Assembly: GCF_000333035.1 (NCBI RefSeq) | Contig: NZ_BANU01000019.1 | Location: forward strand, 58,343 to 122,342 | Source of the DNA: Gordonia sihwensis NBRC 108236 | Lineage (GTDB): Bacteria > Actinomycetota > Actinomycetes > Mycobacteriales > Mycobacteriaceae | Direction of reading: 5' to 3' | Length of the DNA: 64,000 nucleotides | In this document: piece after piece, positions 17,434 to 27,754 of the stretch | Numbering within the stretch: position 1 is the first letter of the stretch | How the letters are laid out: each line of letters opens with the position of its first letter | Program-made: the position numbers and the translations under genes | The notes under the pieces: generated by a model | The model's input: the letters and a program-made list of their open reading frames with translations, nothing else | The model's database searches: none | Told to the model about the DNA's origin: nothing

Positions 17434-18381
17434 TTGTACGTAATCGGGATCATTGCGGCGTCGATGGCCGCGGTGGCCTACGGAGTCTCGACCGTGCTCC
17501 GAGCACTCGGCGCCCGCCGGGTCGCGGTGGAGCAGCGGGAAGAGGGCAAGGCCGGGGTCGGCGGCGACAACTCGCCGTCGGTCGAGTCGACCTTCTCCAC
17601 GCTCGTCGATCCCGCGTTCATCCTCGGGACTGTCATGGTCATCGTCGGCTTCGCGGGCGGCGCCGTCGCCGCGCGTTTCCTGCCGCTGTTCCTGGCTCAG
17701 TCGATCGTGTCCGCCAACCTCGTCGTCACGGCACTGCTCGGAACACTCCTGCTCAATATCGTTCTGCACACCCGTGACTGGGTCGCGATCTGGCTCGTGG
17801 TGCTCTCCCTGTTCCTGCTCGGCGTGTCGTCGTCCCCGGGCGTCAAGGACAGCGCGTCGATGACCTTCCACTGGGGTCTGATGATCGCGACCATCCTGCT
17901 GTGCACCGTCTCCCTGGTCGGCGTGTACCGGGGCGGTAAGTTCGCCGCGCCGATCGGCGGTGCCGGCGCGGGGCTGCTGTTCGGCGTGATCGCGTGTTCG
18001 GTCCGGGTGCTCGACGGCCTGGAGAAGTTCGACATCCTGACCATCCTGGGTGACCCCGCGGCGTGGTCGATCGCGATCGCCGGAGCGATCGGTTTCTACG
18101 TGCAGACGGTGGCGCTGCAGGTCGGTGCCGTCAGCGGCGTGACCGCGATGCTGGTGGTCGGTGAGACCGCGGGCCCCAGCATCATCGGCGTGGCCTTCCT
18201 GGGCGACAGCGCACACCCCGGTCTCGGCTGGCTCGCGGTGGTCGGCTTCATCGGCGCCGTGGTCGGCGCGGTCCTCGTCGCCTGGTACGGCACCGGCGAC
18301 CCCGACCACTTCGGGGAGGCCCCGCCGGAGAAGGGCGGATGGCGCCGCGGCCGCGAGCAGGTCGACGACGCGGACCGCTGA
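17434..18381 (+). CDS. DMT-like multi-helix membrane protein
   Basis: This 315-residue protein has nine or ten hydrophobic helices arranged like drug/metabolite transporter family members, with a polar loop of about 25 residues after the first helix (residues 27-52) and a charged C-terminal tail. The last pair of helices contains AVSGVTAMLVVGETAGPSIIG. It starts with TTG at 17434, preceded by CAGGGGA. The cargo is unknown. The 82-base divergent gap from the ATP-grasp gene suggests joint control, and it could move the product of that enzyme; that is inference. Confidence 0.75.
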   Translation: MYVIGIIAASMAAVAYGVSTVLRALGARRVAVEQREEGKAGVGGDNSPSVESTFSTLVDPAFILGTVMVIVGFAGGAVAARFLPLFLAQSIVSANLVVTALLGTLLLNIVLHTRDWVAIWLVVLSLFLLGVSSSPGVKDSASMTFHWGLMIATILLCTVSLVGVYRGGKFAAPIGGAGAGLLFGVIACSVRVLDGLEKFDILTILGDPAAWSIAIAGAIGFYVQTVALQVGAVSGVTAMLVVGETAGPSIIGVAFLGDSAHPGLGWLAVVGFIGAVVGAVLVAWYGTGDPDHFGEAPPEKGGWRRGREQVDDADR

Positions 18382-18388
18382 CGCGTCC

Positions 18389-19366
<978 letters not shown>

Positions 19367-19376
<10 letters not shown>

Positions 19377-20524
19377 GTCGGCTCCCTGTTGTCGGTGTTG
19401 TCAGTTGCGATCGGATCCACCCGCGAGTCCGGTCCGCGCCGATCCGGCGGTCGGAGGAGGGCGGCCACGCGCGCCGCGGTCCACGGGGCGAGCGCGATGC
19501 CGTTGCGGCCGTGCCCGGCGGCGACGAGAATCCGCTCGTCCACCCGCCGCACCACGGGCACACCGTCCGGCGACGACGGGCGGATCCCCGCGCCCGCCTC
19601 GGCGAGTTCGTAGGTGCGCAGTCCCGGCATCAGCTCGGCGGCGTCGGCGAGCAGATCGCCCACCCCGCCCGCCAGCGGCATCCGATCACCGTCGTCGTAG
19701 GCCTCGTACTGGGTGGCGCCCACGACCACCCCGTCATCCCTCGGCACCAGGTACAGGGCGCGCCCATGCCAGCGGGCCCGGATCACATGCGTCGGCGGCG
19801 GCACCGACCAACGTGTGCGGCGCAGTCGGAGGATCTCGCCCTTCTCACCGCGGAGTTCCACGCTCGGCAGCAGCCTGCGGGAACCGAGGCCGGCCGCGAC
19901 CAGCACCTGATCCCCGGGGATCGTCGACAGATCGGTCACCCGCCCGCGCTCCCAGATCACTCCGCGGCTCTTGAGCGCGCGTTGCAGCGCGGCGATCAGC
20001 CGCCGGTTGTCGAGCGACCCCTCACCGACCGCGTGAAACCCTCCGGCCACGCCGCGCACCAGCGCGGGTTCGGCTGCACGCAGCTCGGCCGGTGTCATCG
20101 CGGGCAGCCGGTCGGCGTCGCCGGGCGACGTGGACAGCCCGAACCGCACCTGTGTCCGCAGGTGCTCCAGATCGGCCGGCGCGGCACCGATCAGCAAGCT
20201 GTCGGCGGCCGTCCGCACGGTCGGATCGCCGAGTCGTTCGAGCAGGGCGGGCCATCGCGCCACCGAGTCCCGCGAGATCGCCAGCAGCCGGTCCTCGCCG
20301 GGATGTCCTTCTGCGAAGCAGCCGAGCATGCCGCCCGCGACGTGCGCGGCCCGCTCCTGCGGTCCGGCGTCGAAGACGCGCACCCGCCATCCGCGGTCGG
20401 CGGCGGACAGGGCGCACGTGAGGCCGACGACGCCGCCCCCGATCACCGACAGTTCACCGAGCCGCTCGGTGCTATGTCCCCTCGGGGAGGCGAACTCTTC
20501 GCCGGATGCGCTTTCACCAGACAT
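19367..20524 (-). CDS. thiO: Glycine oxidase ThiO
   Basis: This 385-residue FAD enzyme oxidises glycine to the imine used by ThiG. It has the dinucleotide motif SVIGGGVVGLTCALSAADRG near residue 30 and the C-terminal DAO segment GHGRNGIALAPWTA. It is first gene of the thiO-thiS-thiG operon and lies directly behind a TPP riboswitch whose 3' end contains its ribosome binding site (AAGGAAGG at 20540-20533, 8 bases before the ATG). Confidence 0.95.
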
Positions 20525-20534
20525 GACGTCAGCC

Positions 20535-20625
20535 TTCCTTCGCCGGCATGACCCGGATCAGGTGTGACGGTCAGCGCCGGCGCAGCGCACTCTCAGCCCG
20601 GCGGACCTCCGGACTCCCGTGTCGA
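20535..20625 (-). promoter_or_regulatory. TPP riboswitch (THI element) controlling thiO-thiS-thiG
   Basis: Read on the minus strand the conserved TPP core is present: ACACGGGAGTCC near 20622, GGGCTGAGAGTGCGC around 20601-20587 (the CTGAGA pyrimidine-binding box) and GACC..CACACCTGATCCGGGTC around 20572-20547. The 3' edge runs into the thiO ribosome binding site, so ligand binding most likely blocks translation initiation. thiE lies on the other side and is not controlled by it. Confidence 0.95.
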
Positions 20626-20673
20626 TAACGCCTCACAGTCTACCGCCCGGCATCGGCGACTACGGTGTCGGTC

Positions 20674-21351
20674 ATGGATGCCCGCACTCGTCTCGCCACC
20701 TCCCGCCTGTACCTGTGCACCGACGCGCGGCGCGAGCGCGGCGACCTGATCGACTTCGTCCGGAGCGCTCTCGCGGGCGGCGTCGACATCGTCCAGCTGC
20801 GCGACAAGAATTCGCCCGGGGAACGCGAGTTCGGCGAGCTCACCGCCGTGCAGGAGCTGGAACTGCTGCGGCGGCTGCGCGAACTGACGCACGCCGCGGG
20901 TGCGCTGCTGGCGGTCAACGACCGGGCCGACGTCGCGGTCGCGTCCCGCGCCGACGTCCTCCACGTCGGCCAGGACGATCTGCCGCCCGCCACCGCCCGG
21001 CGCATCGTCGGCCCCGACGTGGTGATCGGCCGCTCCACGCACACCGTGGAGCAGGCGCTCACCGCCGATGCCGATCCCGACGTGGACTACTTCTGCACCG
21101 GCCCGTGCTGGACGACGCCGACCAAACCGGGCCGGGCGGCCACCGGACTGGAGTTCGTCAGCGCGGTCGCCGCGGCGCGGCCCAGCAAGGCGTGGTTCGC
21201 GATCGGCGGCATCGACCTGCCCCGCGTTCGAGAGGTCACCGACGCGGGCGGCGAGCGCATCGTGGTGGTCCGGGCGATCACCGGTGCCGACGATCCCGCG
21301 ACCGCCGCGCGCGACCTCCGGACGGCTTGCCTTTCCGGCACGGCGGAGTAA
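20674..21351 (+). CDS. thiE: Thiamine-phosphate synthase ThiE
   Basis: This 225-residue TIM-barrel enzyme couples the pyrimidine and thiazole phosphates. It has [30 protein letters not shown] and the C-terminal AIGGID segment, all ThiE hallmarks. The ATG at 20674 lies 7 bases after a TACGGT box (20661-20666), so the transcript is probably leaderless; a GTG at 20665 is less likely. It is divergent from the riboswitch-controlled operon. Confidence 0.95.
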   Translation: MDARTRLATSRLYLCTDARRERGDLIDFVRSALAGGVDIVQLRDKNSPGEREFGELTAVQELELLRRLRELTHAAGALLAVNDRADVAVASRADVLHVGQDDLPPATARRIVGPDVVIGRSTHTVEQALTADADPDVDYFCTGPCWTTPTKPGRAATGLEFVSAVAAARPSKAWFAIGGIDLPRVREVTDAGGERIVVVRAITGADDPATAARDLRTACLSGTAE

Positions 21352-21364
21352 GCTGCTTGCCATC

Positions 21365-21406
21365 ATGACGTGGAAGCTTCTTGTAGCCCGCCGCAGCGGG
21401 GTCTGA
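21365..21406 (+). CDS. Candidate leader peptide MTWKLLVARRSGV
   Basis: A 13-residue frame, ATG to TGA, starts 10 bases after a -10-like TAAGCT (21349-21354, which includes the thiE stop codon), so it would begin within a few bases of the transcript 5' end. It contains adjacent Leu-Leu-Val codons and its last five codons plus stop form the 5' arm and loop entry of a strong GC hairpin. The downstream gene encodes a LeuA-type leucine-binding regulatory domain. The arrangement fits ribosome-mediated attenuation responding to leucine or branched-chain amino acid supply. This is inference from layout. Confidence 0.6.
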   Translation: MTWKLLVARRSGV

Positions 21407-21428
21407 TTCGACCGACCCCCCGCTGCGG
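21391..21428 (+). terminator. Attenuator hairpin after the leader peptide
   Basis: CCGCAGC (21391-21397) pairs with GCTGCGG (21422-21428), extended by GGGG/CCCC and TC/GA with a two-base bulge, closing a 10-base loop that holds the leader stop codon. A U-containing stretch (TTGTCGTCT) follows. A ribosome on codons 5-13 would mask the 5' arm, so formation should depend on leader translation. Confidence 0.6.
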
Positions 21429-21609
21429 GGTTGTCGTCTCTCCACATATCTGAGCTCGTCGGTCATCGAATCTTCGACCGAAATGAAGGCTCCCGATGCG
21501 TTCCATTCAGATCCTGCCGACATCCTGTACCCGTAACGGATACGACCGTCCGCAGCAGTCCCGCTCCTCTCGGCGACTGCCGAACTGGTTTCCACGGGAG
21601 GCGGCCGAC

Positions 21610-21972
21610 ATGACCACTTCGAGTTTCGACCAGACCTACGCACCCGCCGGCGACATCGCGTTGGAGGCGATCACGATCGAGCCGGGTCGCGGCGACACCG
21701 TCACCTGCCGCGCACGGATCAATCTCGGCCGACGATGCCACGACGTCAGCGCCACCGCGGTCGGCGCCATCGGCGCGATGACCGAGGTGCTGTACGCACT
21801 GGGCGCGGGCGTCGAGATCGTCTCGCTGTACCAGCATCAGGAGGACGGCGAGACCGTCACCTACCTGCTCTGCGAACGCGATCTGCACCGGAGTTGGTCG
21901 TACGGCCGGGGCCGCACCGGCGACGAGGCCACCATCAACGCGCTGATCGCGGGAGCCAATCAGCTGGCGTGA
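21610..21972 (+). CDS. Stand-alone LeuA allosteric (regulatory) domain protein
   Basis: This 120-residue protein has no catalytic part. From about residue 15 it resembles the C-terminal regulatory domain of 2-isopropylmalate synthase: DIALEAITIEPG, then a helix YALGAGVEIVSLYQHQ, a strand TYLLCERD, and the final SYGRGRTGDEATINALIAGANQ, which parallels the leucine-binding end of LeuA. It may bind leucine or modulate LeuA or a related synthase in trans. The ATG at 21610 is preceded by GGGAGG. It sits in an otherwise conserved thiE-mutT3 interval behind a candidate attenuator. Confidence 0.78.
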   Translation: MTTSSFDQTYAPAGDIALEAITIEPGRGDTVTCRARINLGRRCHDVSATAVGAIGAMTEVLYALGAGVEIVSLYQHQEDGETVTYLLCERDLHRSWSYGRGRTGDEATINALIAGANQLA

Positions 21973-22009
21973 GCTCGCTCAGGTGGTCCGGGTTTCGGGC
22001 GGGCCGGAC

Positions 22010-22468
22010 TCAGGTGAGCCGGGCCAGCAGCCCCGGCCACGCCTTCGCCAGACCGGGATGCAGCGGCAGCTCGGCCACCGACTCGGCGGGCACCCAGCGC
22101 AGTTCGGCGGACTCCCCGTTGCCGACCGTCGCGACCGGCGAATCGGCCTTGGCGATGACCGTCGTGTAACTCCACTCCGGCGCCGAGTGCGTGACGATCG
22201 ACTCGATCACCGCGACGTCCGACTCAGCGATCCCGGCTTCCTCGTGCGCTTCACGCACCGCGGCCTGTTCCACGCTCTCGTGCGAGTCGCGGGCACCGCC
22301 CGGCAGCCCCCACGTGCCGCCCTGATGCGACCACACGGCGCGATGCTGGAGCAGCACCACGACGCCTGAGTCGGCCGGCGCGCACAGCAGCAGACCCGCC
22401 GCCCCGAAGCGTCCCCAGTAGCGCGCACCGTCCGCACCGAATACCCAGCCGTCACCGTCACCGCGCAC
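22010..22468 (-). CDS. mutT3: NUDIX hydrolase, MutT3-like
   Basis: This 152-residue protein has a complete Nudix box (GGARDSHE then REAHEEAG) and an N-terminus RGDGDGWVFGADGARYWGRFGAAGLLL like mycobacterial MutT3, an oxidised-nucleotide or ADP-ribose pyrophosphatase. It is shorter than M. tuberculosis MutT3, lacking the long C-terminal tail. GTG start at 22468 follows AGGAGG. Its place between thiE and glnX matches Rv0413. Confidence 0.9.
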   Translation of the reverse strand: MRGDGDGWVFGADGARYWGRFGAAGLLLCAPADSGVVVLLQHRAVWSHQGGTWGLPGGARDSHESVEQAAVREAHEEAGIAESDVAVIESIVTHSAPEWSYTTVIAKADSPVATVGNGESAELRWVPAESVAELPLHPGLAKAWPGLLARLT

Positions 22469-22597
22469 CCTGCGACCTCCTGCACCGACCCACCGACTTC
22501 AGATCGGCTTCTCTGACGAATCACCGTACCGGGCTGTCCGTCTACTCGCAGCCGCGCCGACTAGGGTTGAGCGCAGCACATCCGAAAGGGACAACTC

Positions 22598-24046
22598 GTG
22601 GCCGGCCAGGTTTACCGAGTGCGCTCGGCACTCACGCATGCGGGCCGCAGTGTGCTGCCCGACCGTGGCGCGCCGAGCCCCACTCTGCGCCAGGTGATCG
22701 CCGACCGGCGCGAGATCGCCGCCATGACCCGCGAGCGGGTCTCGTCGCCGTTGCTGACGATGCGCTTCTACGCGACCACCACGCCCGGCAAACTCGTCAT
22801 CATCCTGCTCGCGATGGTCCTCGCATGCGGTCTCACCGGCTGGTACTCGTCCGTCTCGCTCACCGAGCGAAGCCAGACCCTCGAAGCACTCGTCGACCGC
22901 GCCGAGCCGCAGGCCGAGGCCGCCGAGGTCCTCTACAGTTCGCTGTCGGTGGCCGACGCCGCGGCCAACTCCGCGTTCATCTCCGGCGGCCGCGAGTCCC
23001 CCGACCTCCGCGCGGAGTACACCGACTCCATCGCGACGGCGTCCTCCGCGCTCATCGCCGCCGCGGACGGACTGTCCACGGCGGCGGAGGTGTCCGAGCG
23101 CGACAAGCCCTCGCGTGACGATCTCGACACCATCGCCACCAACATCCCGGTGTACACGGGCCTCATCGAGACCGCACGCACCAACAACCGGCTCGCGAAC
23201 CCCGTCGGATCGGCCTACCTCAGCGAGGCCTCGTCATTGATGATCGAGACCATCCTGCCCGCGGCGCAACGCCTCTACGAGGACCGGTCGTCGGCGATCT
23301 CCGACCCCCAGCGCACCCTCACCGTCCCACCGTGGGGCGTCTACGTGGCGCTGCTGATCATCATCGCGATGCTGATCGTCACCGGACGCTATCTGGCCCG
23401 GCGCACGCGGCGCCACTTCAACATCGGTCTCATCGGCGCGCTCACCGCGATGATCCTCGGCACGGTCTGGCTGCTCATCTCGGGACTGCTGTCGGTGGCC
23501 GCGGCCAACACGGCGAAGACCGCCGGTGCCGATCCGCTGCACACGCTGACCACCATGCGGATCCTCACACAGCAGGCGCGGTCGGCCGAGACGCTGTCGC
23601 TGGTCCGCCGGTCCGATCCGGGAGAACTCGACGTCGGCTTCAGCAAGGATCTCGAGGAGATCCACGATCACGCCGACCAACTCGCGAACGACCCCGACCA
23701 CGCCGACGACCACGGCCTGACGCAGCCGCTCACCGACGTCCAGTCGGCGCTCGAACGTTGGCGCAGTGCCCACGAGGAGGTGGGCCGTCGGCTGGCGAGC
23801 GGTGACTACACGGCCGCGCGGGCCCTGACCATCGGCAACGGCAAGATCAGCACCGCAACCGGATACAACGAGGTCAACGACGCGCTGGTCAAGGCTATAG
23901 GCCAGGCCCGCACCACGTTCCGCGACAACATCAGCACCGCCCAGCGTCTGCTCGGCTTCACCGGCACTGGTATCGGCGTGCTGTGCGGGGTGGCCGCCGT
24001 GGCGGTCGCGATCGGCCTGTTCCCCCGGATCCGGGAGTACCGATGA
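22598..24046 (+). CDS. glnX: GlnX-like transmembrane signalling protein
   Basis: This 482-residue protein has a cytoplasmic N-terminus, a helix at about 65-85, a large extracytoplasmic helical region (about 86-245), three further helices around 250-310, a second helical extracytoplasmic region with many Asp/His, and a final helix at about 455-475. Mycobacterial GlnX links the sensor lipoprotein GlnH to the kinase PknG. GTG start with GAAAGGG upstream. Its stop overlaps the glnH start (ATGA), so the two are coupled. Confidence 0.93.
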   Translation: MAGQVYRVRSALTHAGRSVLPDRGAPSPTLRQVIADRREIAAMTRERVSSPLLTMRFYATTTPGKLVIILLAMVLACGLTGWYSSVSLTERSQTLEALVDRAEPQAEAAEVLYSSLSVADAAANSAFISGGRESPDLRAEYTDSIATASSALIAAADGLSTAAEVSERDKPSRDDLDTIATNIPVYTGLIETARTNNRLANPVGSAYLSEASSLMIETILPAAQRLYEDRSSAISDPQRTLTVPPWGVYVALLIIIAMLIVTGRYLARRTRRHFNIGLIGALTAMILGTVWLLISGLLSVAAANTAKTAGADPLHTLTTMRILTQQARSAETLSLVRRSDPGELDVGFSKDLEEIHDHADQLANDPDHADDHGLTQPLTDVQSALERWRSAHEEVGRRLASGDYTAARALTIGNGKISTATGYNEVNDALVKAIGQARTTFRDNISTAQRLLGFTGTGIGVLCGVAAVAVAIGLFPRIREYR

Positions 24047-25026
24047 CAGCCTCCGCGTCCGCCCGCCGCCTGATCGTACTGCTGTGTCTCATCGCGTCCG
24101 GCCTCACCTCATGCGCCACCGTGACCAGCACCCCCAGCGAGCCGCCGTCCACCACCGCGCGCGCGCCGTTCCCGCCCGACGTCGGTTTCGGCGCGCAGCC
24201 CGACGCGCCGGCGCCCGACTCCGACTGCGCCACGATCGCCGGACTCCGGCCGGGACCGCTGCCCGAACCGCGGCAGATGCCGCCCGGATCGACGATGGAC
24301 CGGATCGCCAAGCGCGGACGGCTGATCGTCGGCACCGACCTCGGCAGCAATCCGCTGAGTTTCCGCGATCCGATCACCGGCGACGTCAAAGGATTCGACA
24401 TCGACGTCGCGCACTGGATCGCCGAGGCGATCTTCGGGGATCCGAATCTGATCGAGTACCGGATGATCACCAACGAGAACCGAATCCAGGCGCTGGAGAA
24501 CGGCGCGGTCGACGTCGTCGTCAAGACGATGTCGATCACGTGCGATCGGCTCAAGTCGATCGACTTCTCGGTGCCCTACTACGCCGCCGCCCAGCAGATC
24601 CTCGCGTACCGCAATTCGGGTATCTCACAGGCATCCGATCTCGCCGGGAAGAACGTCTGCGCCACTCGCTCGTCCACTTCCATCGCGCGTGTGGAACGTG
24701 CTGTTCCGAGCGCGAAATATCTCACCACCGCAAGTTGGGCCGACTGCCTGGTGATGATGCAGCAGGGGCAGGTGGACGCGATCACCTCGGACGACTCCAT
24801 ACTCGCCGGGATCGCCGCGCAGGACCCGTGGGTCCACGTGGTCGGCGACAGCCTCGGAACGGAGTACTACGGAGTGGGGATACCCAAGGGGCAGGATGAC
24901 TTCGCGCGATTCATCAACGGCGTGATCGCGGCCCGCGAGGCCGACGGCAGCTGGCAGCGGTCCTACGACGAGTGGCTGTCGATCCTCGGGCCCGGATCCC
25001 CGCCGCCGACGATGTACCGGGATTGA
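24043..25026 (+). CDS. glnH: GlnH glutamate/aspartate-binding lipoprotein
   Basis: This 327-residue protein has a lipoprotein signal ending in LTSC (Cys24), then a family 3 solute-binding domain: RLIVGTDLGSNPLSFRDP, VKGFDIDVAHWIAEAIFG and VKTMSITCDRLKSIDFSVPYY. In mycobacteria GlnH senses aspartate/glutamate and signals through GlnX to PknG. The ATG overlaps the glnX stop. The pknG start follows 4 bases after its own stop. Confidence 0.95.
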   Translation: MTASASARRLIVLLCLIASGLTSCATVTSTPSEPPSTTARAPFPPDVGFGAQPDAPAPDSDCATIAGLRPGPLPEPRQMPPGSTMDRIAKRGRLIVGTDLGSNPLSFRDPITGDVKGFDIDVAHWIAEAIFGDPNLIEYRMITNENRIQALENGAVDVVVKTMSITCDRLKSIDFSVPYYAAAQQILAYRNSGISQASDLAGKNVCATRSSTSIARVERAVPSAKYLTTASWADCLVMMQQGQVDAITSDDSILAGIAAQDPWVHVVGDSLGTEYYGVGIPKGQDDFARFINGVIAAREADGSWQRSYDEWLSILGPGSPPPTMYRD

Positions 25027-25030
25027 CGTG

Positions 25031-27475
25031 ATGAGCGATATCAAGAAGAAGCGCAACAAGAACGGCGACGCCGAGCCGGTCGCCACCGAGGCGACCGCGC
25101 TCCCGGCCGAGACGCAGGCCTCGGCAGTCGAACCCGCACAGACCGAGGCCTCCGAGTCGGTCCAGACACAGGCGGGCACCGTCCCCGCGCCGATGGGCGC
25201 TGTCGGGGACACCGCGCCTACGGCGACCGTCACCCAGTCGACGCAGGTGCGGCGGATCCTCGACGACATCGCCGCCTCACGCAGGAAGAGCCGCAAGAGC
25301 GCCCACGTCCACGACCGCCGCCTCGGCAGTGAACTGGTCCAGCTTCCCGAGATCACCGACATCGACCCCGCGGACGCCGTCCTGGCCGACCCCGTGATCG
25401 CGCCGAGCAAGCGCAAGTGCTGGAACTGCGGCGAGCCGGTGGGCCGGAAGTCGGGCCGCGGCAAGGGACCGCTCAGCGGCACCTGCTGGAACTGCGGGTC
25501 GCGGTACTCGTTCGTCCCCGGTCTCAAACGGGGCACGATGGTCGCCGATCAGTACGAGATCGCCGGCGCGATCGCGCACGGCGGCATCGGATGGATCTAC
25601 CTGGCTGTGGACCACAACGTCTCCGACCGCCCCGTCGTCCTGAAGGGCCTGCTGAACTCGTCGGACTCACAGGCTCAGGCGGTAGCCATCGCCGAGCGGC
25701 AGTTCCTCGCCTCGGTGAACGATCCGGGCATCGTGAAGATCTTCAACTTCGTGGAGGGCGTCACGGAGGACGGGCGGTCCGTCGGCTACATCGTGATGGA
25801 GTACGTCGGCGGTCACACTCTCAAACAGCTGACCACCAACGAGGACGGCACCTCGTCGCTGCTCCCGATCGAGCAGGCGATGGCCTACATCCTCGAAGTG
25901 CTCTCGGCCGTCGGATACCTGCATTCGGTGGGCCTGGTCTACAACGACGTGAAACCCGACAACATCATGATCACCAGCGATGAGGTCAAGCTCATCGACC
26001 TGGGTGCGGTGTCCGCGATCAACGGGACCGGGCATCTCTACGGCACGCCCGGGTTCCAGGCTCCGGAGATCGTGCAGACGGGCCCGCAGATCGTCACAGA
26101 CATCTACAGCATCGGCCGCACACTGGCCGTCCTCACCGTCGACATGCCGATGGCCGACGGCCGATACCTCGACGGACTGCCCGACCCGCGAACCACTCCG
26201 CTGTTCGTGGAGAATCCGTCGTTCTACTTCCTGCTGCACCGGGCCACATCCCCCGACCCCGCCGAACGCTTCTCGTCCGCGGAGGAGATGACCACGCAGG
26301 TGCTCAACGTGCTGCGGGAGACCGTGGCGCTGCACACCGGCGTCCCCCGGCCCTCCATGTCGACGGTCTTCACCCCGCAGCGCTCGACGTTCGGCACCGA
26401 ACTCCTGCTGGCGCCCGTGGACGGCTTCTTCGACCCGAAGGACGCGGCGATCCACGACCCCGCCGACATCGCGCGAGCGCTGCCGGTGCCGCTCGTGGAC
26501 CCGACCGATCCCGCCGCGAGCGTCCTGACCTCGGCCGCTCTCTCGTACCCGCGGCAAACGCTCGACACCATCCGCGCCGCGCGCGCCGACGGGTACAAGG
26601 CGCTCATCGCGACGGACGACGCCGACGACGGCGACGGACCGCAGCACCCGTCGATGGAACTCGACCTCGCCGAAGCGCGCGCCCATCTGGAGCTCGGCAA
26701 TCTCGACACGGCGCTGCAGTTGCTTCGGGAGGTCGCGGTCCATCACGGGGACTCGTGGCGGCTGCACTGGTATCTGGGCATCTGCTCGCTGCTCAACGCC
26801 GAGCCGGAACTCGCCTTCGACCGCTTTCACGAAGTGCTGGAGGCGATGCCCGGTGAGGTGGCGCCGAAACTGGCGGTGGCGGGCACCGCCGAGCTGATCG
26901 GTTACTGGCTCTCCGCCGAGGAGTACACCTCCAACGACCAGATGGCGCAGGTGGAACGCTGGTACGAGATCGCGCGGCAGAACTATCACGATCTGTGGCT
27001 GACCGATCACAGCATCGTGTCCGCAGCTTTCGGGCTGGCCAGGATGATCCTGGCGGAGGGACGGTACGACGCCGCCATCGAGCCCCTCGATGAGGTACCC
27101 ACCACGAGCCGGCACTACGGCACCGCGCAGATCTCGGCGATCATCACCCTCGTCCACGGTCGCCCGCCGCGCGAGGTGACGAGGTCGGAGCTGTTCGAGG
27201 CGGCCGAGCGCTTCGAAGAGATCAGCTGGGACGATCCCCGGCGCGGCCGCCTCCAGCTCATCATCCTCGGCACGGCTCTCGGGTGGATCGACGCTCACCT
27301 CGACGAGGACTATCCGGCCGACGACTTCCTCGGTTTCCCGTTCAACGAGCACGGTCTGCGGGCCGGAACCGAACGCTCTCTCCGCGAGCTGGCGAAGGCG
27401 ACCCGCGACAATCGCGCCCACCGTTTCCTGCTGGTCGACCTCGCGAACCTGATCCGGCCCGCCACCCTGTTCTGA
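25031..27475 (+). CDS. pknG: Serine/threonine protein kinase PknG
   Basis: This 814-residue soluble kinase has an acidic disordered N-terminus, a rubredoxin-like module with two CWNCG motifs (about residues 135-165), and a kinase domain with AHGGIGWIYLA, the lysine in VVLKGLL, the catalytic loop VYNDVKPDN, LIDLGAV and GTPGFQAPE. A C-terminal TPR region follows (from about 550). PknG phosphorylates GarA/OdhI and so controls 2-oxoglutarate flux to glutamate in relatives. The glnX-glnH-pknG order equals Rv0412c-Rv0410c. A GTG at 25028 is an alternative start. Confidence 0.97.
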   Translation: MSDIKKKRNKNGDAEPVATEATALPAETQASAVEPAQTEASESVQTQAGTVPAPMGAVGDTAPTATVTQSTQVRRILDDIAASRRKSRKSAHVHDRRLGSELVQLPEITDIDPADAVLADPVIAPSKRKCWNCGEPVGRKSGRGKGPLSGTCWNCGSRYSFVPGLKRGTMVADQYEIAGAIAHGGIGWIYLAVDHNVSDRPVVLKGLLNSSDSQAQAVAIAERQFLASVNDPGIVKIFNFVEGVTEDGRSVGYIVMEYVGGHTLKQLTTNEDGTSSLLPIEQAMAYILEVLSAVGYLHSVGLVYNDVKPDNIMITSDEVKLIDLGAVSAINGTGHLYGTPGFQAPEIVQTGPQIVTDIYSIGRTLAVLTVDMPMADGRYLDGLPDPRTTPLFVENPSFYFLLHRATSPDPAERFSSAEEMTTQVLNVLRETVALHTGVPRPSMSTVFTPQRSTFGTELLLAPVDGFFDPKDAAIHDPADIARALPVPLVDPTDPAASVLTSAALSYPRQTLDTIRAARADGYKALIATDDADDGDGPQHPSMELDLAEARAHLELGNLDTALQLLREVAVHHGDSWRLHWYLGICSLLNAEPELAFDRFHEVLEAMPGEVAPKLAVAGTAELIGYWLSAEEYTSNDQMAQVERWYEIARQNYHDLWLTDHSIVSAAFGLARMILAEGRYDAAIEPLDEVPTTSRHYGTAQISAIITLVHGRPPREVTRSELFEAAERFEEISWDDPRRGRLQLIILGTALGWIDAHLDEDYPADDFLGFPFNEHGLRAGTERSLRELAKATRDNRAHRFLLVDLANLIRPATLF

Positions 27476-27489
27476 CCGCCGCAACTCCC

Positions 27490-27659
27490 CAGGCTCGTTG
27501 AGCGCCCCCAGGCTGGCTGAGCACTTCCTCCCAGGCTGGTTGAGCGAGCGAAGCGAGTCGAAACCACCGCCCCCACCCCCACGCTGGTTGAGCACTTCCT
27601 GCAGGCTCGTTGAGCTCGTCCTCCCCCAGGCTGGTTGAGCGAGCGCAGCGAGTCGAAAC
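27490..27659 (+). repeat. Intergenic repeat cluster, copies between pknG and acyl-CoA synthetase
   Basis: Two full 33-base units (27532-27564, 27627-27659) share CAGGCTGGTTGAGCGAGCG, one variable base, then AGCGAGTCGAAAC. Four shorter units with only the CAGGCTNGTTGAG part lie at 27490, 27509, 27582 and 27602. The same element recurs at 29465 (inverted) and 53989-54441. The interval 27476-27754 holds no gene. Confidence 0.9.
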
Positions 27660-27754
27660 CACCGGCACCGCACCCACCCACCGCACCCGCCCACCACACC
27701 CACACCCCTCTTCGGAGGGTGGCCGCACCGGACTGTGATGTGGATCATGTGACC

